Origin: Anastatus disparis
Taxonomy: Eukaryota > Arthropoda > Insecta > Hymenoptera > Eupelmidae
Length of the DNA: 64,000 nt
Direction: 5' to 3'
Assembly (NCBI GenBank): GCA_017163975.1
Contig: JAFFSR010000249.1
Coordinates: 1,118,501-1,182,500, forward strand
Position numbers and translations under genes: made by a program. Below the pieces are notes generated by a model. It made no database searches. It was not told the DNA's origin and saw only the letters and a program-made list of their open reading frames with translations. This document shows positions 57,039 to 64,000 of the stretch, one piece after another (positions within the stretch are counted from its first letter, which is position 1; each line of letters begins with the position of its first letter).

Positions 57039-57401
57039 ATATATATATATATATATAAATCTGTGTGTGTGTGTGTGTGCGCGCGCGCATGTGAATTGAC
57101 ATAAAATATCCCATGTATATATATATACATATATTCATAAGCCCATGTGTGTGCGTGCATGCGACTTGACAGGAACGGTTCCATATGTATATATGTACAT
57201 ATAAATATATATAAACTCAAGTACGTGTGTCATGCATGTTCATTGACATAAAACGTCCCGTATATATAAACCTGTGTGTGGGTGCGCGCGTGTAAATTAA
57301 CATAATATATCCCATGTATATATGTGTATACAGACATACACACACATACATACACACACACACATACACACACACACACAAACACACACACACATATATA
57401 T
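57039..57401 (+). repeat. Minisatellite, right part, ending in CA/GT repeats
   Basis: Continues the units seen at 51555-51797 (TTGACATAAAATATCCC, TTGACAGGAACGGTTCC, TTGACATAAAACGTCCC, TTAACATAATATATCCC), with TGTGTG and CACACA runs. Long frames on either strand here are low-complexity artefacts. Confidence 0.8.
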
Positions 57402-58421
57402 GGGACATTTTACACCAACTGGAAGAGCAAAAATATAAAAATCGCTAGATCTCTGAGAATATATTTTGTTTGTTACCCAAAATATGTAAAAAAATTTTCA
57501 AAGATCTAAATTAAAAGTATCAAGAGCTATAGATCTTTGAAATTTAAACATTTTTCAAAATTTTTGGAAAAGTCCCAACTTTATTATTTTTTTTTCTGAA
57601 AATCCTGATGTTTTAGAGAGAAATTTATAAGAATATTTCTTGTTGTAAATGAAGAGGAGAGTTAGCATGATTTTTTACAGACCTGAATTTCAAAGTTTTC
57701 TTATATGTATTACATAGTAATTGAAATTACTCATTGTTCGCCACTTCAGAAATTGCTTTGCGAGGGCTTATTTTCTTTCATTCTACATGAACTTTGAAAT
57801 AAATTTTTGATCATGTAAGTTAGAGCCATCAATGAGGATTTATGGCAGTTTAAAATATATATTTTTATGTATGATTTATTTTCAATTTGAAAAATAAATC
57901 ATATATGAAAATATATATTTATAATCAATATGAAAAATAAATCATGTATGAAAATATATATTTAAAATAGCCATAACTCCTTATTGATGGTTCTGACTTA
58001 CATGATCAAAAATTTATTTCAAAGTTTATGTAAAATGGAAGAAAATAAGCCCTTAAAAAGCAATTTCTGAAGTGGCAAACAATGAGTAATTTCAATTACT
58101 ATGTAATACATATAAGAACCAATAGAAGACTTGGAAATTCAGGTTTGTAAAAAATCATGCTAACTCTTCTCTTCATTTACAACAAGAAGTATTCTTATAA
58201 ATTTCTCTCTAAAACATCAGTATTTTCAAAAAAAAATGATAGAGTTGGGACTTTTCCAAAAATTTGGAAAAATTTCCAAATTTCAAGGATTTATAGCTCT
58301 TGATCCTACCAATCTAAATCCTTAAAAACTTTTTAACATATTTTGGGTAACAATAATAATATATTCTCAGAGGTTCAGCGATTTTCATATTTTTGCTCTT
58401 CCAGTTGGTGTGAAATGTCCC
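57402..58421. mobile_element. 1.02-kb palindromic element
   Basis: The ends GGGACATTTTACACCAACTG and the mirror CAGTTGGTGTGAAATGTCCC lead into arms of about 450 bp, both bordered by TATAT/ATATA. Landmarks in both arms: GAGCAAAAATAT, TTACCCAAAATATG, AGTCCCAACT, GCATGATTTTTTACA, AATGAGTAATTTCAATTAC. The centre near 57890 is an AAAATATATATTT-type dyad. No coding sequence. Confidence 0.8.
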
Positions 58422-58427
58422 ATATAC

Positions 58428-58434
<7 letters not shown>

Positions 58435-58478
<44 letters not shown>
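58435..58478. repeat. (TA)n microsatellite
   Basis: TA run between the palindrome and the third GC-rich box. Confidence 0.85.
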
Positions 58479-58479
<1 letters not shown>

Positions 58480-58522
58480 TAGGGAGGGTACCCCCCTGCT
58501 CGCTCCGCTCGTCAACCCCCTT
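58479..58522. repeat. GC-rich box, copy 3
   Basis: CTAGGGAGGGTACCCCCCTG followed by CTCGCTCCGCTCGTCAACCC. The GGGTACCC dyad and the left TATA border match copy 2. Confidence 0.7.
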
Positions 58523-59032
58523 TTTGTTATTTAAGTTATATTATCTTTTTTTTTTCTTTTTATTAACTGTAAAAAATATAATTTTTAAAATATATTAAGT
58601 TATACTCAAAAATATATTTGAATATTTATTACAAACCCATTTTTGTTTTCCTTATTTATATGATGGTATACAATAAAAGTTCCTATTGCTTATATAAAAC
58701 CTATTTTCATAAACACTAATATCTTATAAATGTCCATAGCATTGATAAATTTTTGTTTTTTTACCTAAATTATTAAATTTATAAAGTTTGTATTATAAAT
58801 ATATTACTATATTTTCCACACCACCTAGTATTTTTGAATACCGAGGTATATATGTAGGCGCGTTTTTTTTAGTGGTTTCCCAGGAGGCCTATTTCCACTC
58901 GTATTTTTTAAAAATGTTTTTTTTTTAATTAATGAATAAAAAAAATAATTTTTTTATTTATACATTACAAATAATAAATAACATCTTTTAAATATTTTCG
59001 CTGAAATATAAAATATTAAAAATAATATGTAT
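58523..59032. other. AT-rich stretch without a gene
   Basis: T-rich and A-rich runs only. A slightly more GC-rich phrase near 58846-58895 (CCGAGGTATATATGTAGGCG, CCCAGGAGGCC) is not part of any recognised feature. Confidence 0.4.
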
Positions 59033-59714
59033 GGCTGATTCCATTCAGATTCATGCAGGCCGTCACTGATCAAATTTTTTTTTCTTCTGAGTAATAAAAA
59101 TACCTTCTATTATGTATATGAAGATAAAATTTACCTCGTAGAACGCTCAAAAAAATTTTATTTTCTTACTACAGCAATTTTAGTGTTGGATGTAATACGA
59201 AAATTCGAAAATTGAAAATGAACCTCTACTTTTAAATGACTATAGCTCCGTCAATTTTCAACTTTTTGTGCGTTTTTTAACAAAAATGTGCAAAATTTGG
59301 TCTAGTTTTAAATGCAATCTCGATTTTTGATCCCGCTGAGTTATTTACGAAAAACCGAAAAAAGCGATTTTTTTCAAACACGATTTTCTCAAAAACTATA
59401 TTTTTTTTTTTAATTTTTATATGATTTTATACATAAAGAATACTAACTTTTAGGATAGGTGGAAACATGCGATTTTGCCTTATTTTTTTTTAACAGATTT
59501 TTAAACGTTTTTTTTATATTTTCGATTTTAAAACATTGATACCATGGCGCATCGTACTATTTTTGCAACTTTACGTGTTCTTACAACAATTTTTATGCTT
59601 TTATTTATTAATATATCAAAAATATTAACAATAATGTTTAAAATAAACCCCGGATCAAATATTTTGATCAATTAGAACCAAAGTTATGACGATTTAAAGT
59701 TTAAAAAAAAATGC

Positions 59715-60122
59715 TTAAGAGTCCGCTGTATCTCTGTCCTTTTCTAATTAAAAAATTGACTTTTTTCCCAAAATTAGCAACGAGTGGCAAAAATAAAGAG
59801 ATGGTTTCGATGTGTTTAATAAAATGTAATATTTTCTTTGATTAGTATGAATTAATTTTATTGCTTCGTTTTTAAGAAAAGTTGGAATAACTTAAAAAAT
59901 TAGAAATTAGTGTCAAATAATGGGATTTTCAAGTTATTCCAACTTTTCTTGAAAATAAAGCAGTGGAATTAAATTATTCTTATCAGAGAAAATATTGCTT
60001 TCTATTACACGAATCGAAACCATCTCTTTATTTCTGCCTGAAGCTATTAGTTTTTATAAAAAATAAATTTTAAATAGATTCGGTAAAACAGGTAACTGTG
60101 TCGGTATACAGCTGACTCTTAA
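59715..60122. mobile_element. TTAA-type MITE, copy 6
   Basis: The ends TTAAGAGTCCGCTGTATCTC and AGCTGACTCTTAA, with TTAA at both sides. Arms share CTGTCCTTTTCTAATTA and AGTTGGAATAACTT. It lies inside the TIR of the truncated copy; the other two TIR copies are uninterrupted here, so the insertion is younger. Confidence 0.85.
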
Positions 60123-60484
60123 ATAAATATGATATTTACATTGAGGAAACGCAATTTCCGTTAAAGATTAAAATCTGAAGCTATAAATTTTTTAATTTAA
60201 AAAAAAAAGTTATTTTGATGAAAGAATACATAACCATTTATCCTCTTTTTATGGTACATTATTATAATAAAAATTTTTTTTGTCGGAGAGTATAATTTTT
60301 TTATTAGTTCGAATTTCGCACCTAGAATTTGAATTTATTTTGTAGGGAGTTGACGCATGTCACTACTAGGTGGCGATGATTCGTTCTTTGCATTCTCATC
60401 AACGACTTGACGCGTTTAAAAATATAAGAAAAGGAAGATAAAAAATAAAGTTGTTTAAGAAAAATTATTTTTTTCGATCTGTCA

Positions 60485-61914
60485 TTGAACAGAATATTAA
60501 TAATAGCATCACTGATTGTTAAAATAAAGTGCAAGGATTTAAAAGAAAGGCACAAAAAAGTTGTTTATGATTGCTCCAAAAGTCCGCTTAGAGAATTAGG
60601 TGATCTAACAGAGTCTTTGAAGCGCTTGTATCCAAATACTTCTTTCTCTAGAGAAGATAAAGTATGCCCTTCGCGTTACAAAATATTATTAGATGAAGTG
60701 AAAAATGCGCATATTTCATCGACTTCAAGCAGTCAACAATCTTCGGAAGATTTTATTCATAGTGAGGCTGTGGTAGAACAGCTCAACGAGACTTCAATTA
60801 GCTTAAAATTAAACATTTAACCAATTAAAATGCCTCAAAGTATCAATATTAAGATGCGAGAATCTTATGCTCTCTGAAAAAGAAAACAAATAAACGATGC
60901 ATTTGATTCACAAATAGCAAGTAAAATGATGAAAGTCTACGATATAACGGATTTGCCCGCATTAAATGAAAATAATGAATGTAAAATAAATGATAAATGA
61001 CTTGAGAATATTAAAATTGCATTAGATAATTGTTCAAATTTTCTTGAGAAAGTGCGATTGTTGAGTATTATACCAAGTGATATTTCCAAAGATTATTTAT
61101 TATCAGTTTTACCAAATGTAACTATTTATATGATTGATCAAGCACGATCATTGGTAAATAATAAAAAAATTTACAAGCAGTCTGAGAACTATTGTGGCCA
61201 TTCTTTGGATAGTAAAATTGTAATGAAAGAAAAGGATTATTATCTGAACGATGATTTTAATTGTTCTCGTCAAAGTGGGAATAAAAGCGACACAGTATCT
61301 ATCAAAGGAAATGGTATAAAAACTAAAAAAGTCAAACGCTTTCTTACGCGAAGTATAAAAGAAATATATCAATTATTTAAAGACGAAAATCCTGGAATGA
61401 AAACAAAAATTGGTAAATCAACATTCTACGCTTTAAGACCAAAGTGGGTTACATCACATCCACCCACCGATTCGTATCTTTGCGTTTACTGCGAGAATCT
61501 TAAACTTATGTTAGATGCTTTGAATAATTATAAAAAAGAGAATAAACAAGACATTGCAGATTTGGAATCGAAAATATGTTCTTTACTTTTTTGTTCAAAA
61601 GATGATATGAAATGTGTACTCAGAGAATCTAAAGAATGTCCCATTGGAAATTCTATTGATTTACAAGTAATTTATTCTACAGAAGAAGATTTATATGAAG
61701 AAATAATTTATGGTGTTTGGGAAAAATCAAATTGACTGAATAAAACTCGCACAATTGAAAATTTCTTAATAGAGTTAAGAGAGCGCGCTCTCACTGTAAG
61801 TGCTCATAAATTGGTCAAAGAAATTCAACGTATAGCAATTAAAGAGATTGAACTTTTAGCGAAGAATAATGACTTCCAATTAGTTATTCATGTCGATTTT
61901 GCAGAAAATTGGAT
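60485..61914 (+). pseudogene. Transposase pseudogene of the truncated copy
   Basis: It starts MNRILIIASLIV and matches the N-terminal part at 39269-39586. Stop codons then break the frame: a TAA at about 60818-60820 where the other copy has Ser, a TGA at about 60874 (Arg in the other copy), a TGA at about 60998 (Trp) and a TGA at about 61733. CPSR replaces the CPSC cysteine pair. The longest open part (61052-61735) covers the Cys-pair region. The frame ends at VDFAENW, where the copy is truncated. Confidence 0.9.
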
Positions 61915-62340
61915 AGTTACCCGCGTAAAAAAAATTAAGTATATCATAACTTCATATGAAGTTCATGTCTCCTCAAGTTCATATTAACGTGTCCAACGAG
62001 ACTTTCTGAACTTGTAATTTTTTAGGTTTAATTAATAAATGTTTATCGAGAGTTTCTCTTAAGTTCATCTGAAATTTATCTGAAATTTATCTAAAGTTCA
62101 TGAGGAGTTTATCATGGGTTGATCGAAAGTTGATCCGAACTTTATTAAAAGTTGATCCAAAGGTGATCACAAGTTGATACAAAGTTGATCTAAAGTTTAT
62201 CGAAAGCTTCTTAAAGTTTATCAAAGGTTAATCTTAAAAAAAAGTCAAGTATATAATTATTTCATATGAAGTTGATATGAACATCTGCAAAGAGACTTTC
62301 TAAACTAGTAATTTTTAAGTTTAAATAAAAAGATGTTTAT
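61915..62340. repeat. Short-word repeat block framed by a direct repeat
   Basis: AAGTTGATC(C/T)AAA words of 11-14 bp recur at least ten times between about 62080 and 62235. A longer phrase (ACTTCATATGAAGTT...GAGACTTTCTGAACTTGTAATTTTT) appears at about 61951-62029 and, diverged, at about 62262-62328. No gene. Confidence 0.6.
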
Positions 62341-62460
62341 AAAAATGTAATTAATTTTTTTATAAAAAAATTAACGGAGATGTTAAATATTTTTCAGATT
62401 CACCTCTCTTTTTTATTTTCAGTTTACGCAAATTTTATTTATTTGAATTTTAATAGTACA

Positions 62461-62572
62461 TTACGCAACGAGTGCGTAAAATATGTGATTATCGCACGAG
62501 TCAGGTCGCCCAAGCTGCGCTCGGGCGACAAAAAAGACGAGTGCGATGATCACTTTACGCTTGAGTTGCGTA
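62461..62572. repeat. 112-bp GC-richer palindrome
   Basis: TACGCAACGAGTGCGTAAA and its mirror TTTACGCTTGAGTTGCGTA form the outer stem, then ATCGCACGAG/GAGTGCGAT and GTCGCCC/GGGCGAC the inner stems around AAGCTGC. Probably a MITE or part of one. Confidence 0.75.
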
Positions 62573-62573
62573 T

Positions 62574-62858
62574 ATTATTTTTTGCCATTCTAACCCCAAA
62601 ATCGCAACTTCGTTGCTCTTTCTTAGCTCTCATGGCAAAAAATACGGTTCGCAACTGGTATGAAATGTACTATGTTGTAACGGGTATGAAAAGGCTTTAT
62701 TTACAAACGAGAAGTTTACGGCCCGAGCCGAATGCAAGGGTCGCAATGAGTTTCGTAAAAAAGCCTTTTCATACCAGTTGCAAACCGTATTTTTTGCCAT
62801 GAGAGCCAAGAAAGAACAATGAAGTTGCGATTTTGGGGTTAGAATGGCAAAAAATACT
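62574..62858. mobile_element. About 285-bp palindromic MITE (TTTTTTGCCATTC ends)
   Basis: Left arm TATTTTTTGCCATTCTAACC...AATACGGTT-GCAACTGGTATG, with its mirror at 62757-62858. The left arm has an extra GGTATGAAATGTAC... stretch. It directly adjoins the 112-bp palindrome. The open frame spanning both is a by-product of the dyads. Confidence 0.7.
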
Positions 62859-62930
62859 TTTTTCTAACAAGTGCGCAAAAGTCTAAGAATGACAAACTTG
62901 CGTCTGTGATAGCATGCACAATCTTGTTCG

Positions 62931-63045
62931 AAGGCTATGAAGATTGTAAGAGGTAGCCGTAGTTGGGGTGGAGGACGGGGTCCAGGGGCAAAGCCCCTGC
63001 CGGGGGATTCGGAGGCGGGGGCAGCGCCGTCCGCCTCTAAAATAA
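62931..63045. repeat. GC-rich hairpin block
   Basis: It contains GGGGCAAAGCCCC (stem GGGGC/GCCCC), CCGGGGGATTCGGAGGCGGG and a GAGGCGG...CCGCCTC dyad. Base composition is sharply different from its flanks. It resembles a mobile GC-rich repeat; the source is unknown. Confidence 0.6.
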
Positions 63046-63796
63046 TAAATAATATTTCTGATACAAAAATACAATTATTAAAACAATTAAATTAAAATTC
63101 CATGAAAATATATTATTAAAATAATAATTGAGAATTCCCCCTCCATGTTTAAAACAATAAATAGGAAATTATTTAAATAATTAATTCTAAATAAATATTT
63201 AGATTAATTAATAAAAGAGTTCACGTATTGAAAAAAAAATTGTACATAGCACTTTAAAAGAGCACCACAAGAGCTTTCAAATAAGACGTATGAATGTCTG
63301 TTATGATGTATACACTGAGAGAAAATTCATGCTAATAGAGCATGCGAACTGCCATCTATGCGAGCATATAAAACATTGATACAAATATGACAGGCCGTGA
63401 GAAGCTCTATTAGTATTAGATTACCTTATACTAAAAAAGATGGTATGGAGAGTAACTAAAGCATGAACGGCATTCACTGATGACTCGCGTGGTATACTTC
63501 GATGACTCCCCACTCTCATATCCTTTGTTTGCTTGAGTCGCCTTCTCTTTTGGGTGGCGACGCGAGCAAACACGGCTGGTCTATACCCAAAATTATGTTG
63601 CAAATTTCTTTAACGTATTTTCGTAGCGTGAATCTTTTATTTCTTTTCTTTTCTTTTTTTATGAAGGGAGATACGTTATAAATATAACCTGTTAAACTTT
63701 TTAACTTTAAATAATTAATTTTTAACTTAAAATTTAATTATTTTAAACCGCTGGGGGGCAGATGAGCATGTACGATTTTACGCCAGAGATATTTCA
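63046..63796. other. Non-coding stretch
   Basis: No gene found. Around 63310-63600 the composition is less AT-rich, with short dyads (ATGCTAATAGAGCATGC) and CGACGCGAGCAAAC. The minus frame at 63421-63603 is Arg-rich without a recognisable family. Confidence 0.35.
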
Positions 63797-63871
63797 GAGT
63801 AGCGTTGGTCTAGTGCGTAACGTTCACGCTTTTCCTTTTGAGTACGCGAGTTCAACTCTCGGCTAGGGTCA
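63797..63871 (+). ncRNA. tRNA-like sequence (SINE head or tRNA pseudogene)
   Basis: TTGGTCTAGTGCGTAACG resembles the D-arm/A-box of tRNA-Glu or tRNA-Asp, and GAGTTCAACTCTCGG about 40 bases later resembles the T-arm/B-box. CTTTTCC between them would place TTC as anticodon. The acceptor stem does not pair well and no CCA context is visible. It is followed by T runs that could stop RNA polymerase III. A degenerate tRNA or the head of a tRNA-derived SINE both fit. Confidence 0.4.
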
Positions 63872-64000
63872 CTTTTTTTTTAATTTTTTTTTTATTGTTT
63901 CAATATTTTTATTCCTTCTTATATTTATTTTTTTTAGATTTTGTATTTTTTTAATAATTTTAAAATTTAATTTTTCACAAGTACGCTTGTTTTTTCAATG
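63872..64000. other. T-rich window end
   Basis: Poly-T-rich sequence, possibly the tail of the tRNA-like element. Nothing else seen. Confidence 0.4.

Larger units (their letters stand above)
59033..61914 (+). mobile_element. Second copy of the 18870-40659 transposon, 3'-truncated
   Basis: It starts at the same GGCTGATTCC terminus. The left TIR runs to about 60135 and is interrupted by a MITE at 59715-60122. Leader and transposase follow in the plus orientation. Similarity stops abruptly at about 61914, just after the DFAENW motif, so the catalytic second half and right TIR are missing. It supplies the empty site for the foldback insertion. Confidence 0.9.

Noticed and set aside
57217..57509. 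Frames rich in Cys/Val or His/Thr
   Set aside because: They are translations of GT/CA microsatellites.
62380..62802. 140-codon frame
   Set aside because: It spans two palindromes; the apparent protein is dyad-derived and has no family features.
63421..63603. 60-codon Arg-rich minus frame
   Set aside because: Too short, no motif, no neighbouring exon signals.

Overview
This is an AT-rich, gene-poor stretch of eukaryotic DNA built almost entirely from nested transposable elements and satellite-like arrays. It is most likely from an arthropod, probably an insect. The reasons are a Ty1/copia element primed by the internal half of initiator tRNA-Met (as Drosophila copia is), a jockey/CR1-like LINE, Tc1-type transposase remains, and a DFAENW/SDG/HGKGACDGIGG transposase of a type common in arthropods. 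I see no intact host gene, no rRNA gene, no CRISPR array and no prokaryotic operon.

Layout. 1-4.0 kb: a decayed copia element on the minus strand, cut by the window edge, with its 5' LTR at 3795-4005. 4.0-12.1 kb: AT-rich DNA with small palindromic elements (TA-, TTAA- and 8-bp-target types), diverged repeats carrying ATGCAAAT octamers, and a probable solo LTR (8611-11103) that received two later insertions. 12.1-18.6 kb: a 6.4-kb element with 1.03-kb terminal inverted repeats (TIRs). It holds a broken Tc1 transposase and an 871-bp near-perfect palindrome full of CACGTG motifs. 18.9-40.7 kb: a DNA transposon with about 0.73-kb TIRs. Its transposase frame is split by a second element, a 17.7-kb foldback (21546-39258) whose two arms are head-to-head arrays of about 185-bp repeats. 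40.7-51.5 kb: AT-rich DNA, a large inverted repeat of GTCGCTAAA-type arrays, and a 5'-truncated LINE (44.9-47.7 kb). 51.5-57.4 kb: a minisatellite opened by a 5.2-kb TIR element, which itself holds a TTAA MITE and a 3.9-kb TIR element filled with 281-bp and 178-bp arrays. 57.4-58.4 kb: a 1.0-kb palindrome. 59.0-61.9 kb: a second, truncated and mutated copy of the 18.9-kb transposon. 61.9-64 kb: short repeats, palindromes, a GC-rich hairpin block and a tRNA-like sequence.

The most notable structure is the 17.7-kb foldback. It has a perfect 10-bp target duplication, an in-window empty-site relative, higher-order repeats, and the same variant monomers in both arms. Three insertions can be checked against empty sites inside the window: the foldback against 60.8 kb, the MITE at 7863 against about 8476, and the MITE at 59715 against about 19575 and 39935. 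A fourth, the palindrome at 15442, has a looser paralogous site near 14655. No intact autonomous element survives: every coding region recognised is interrupted, frameshifted or truncated.
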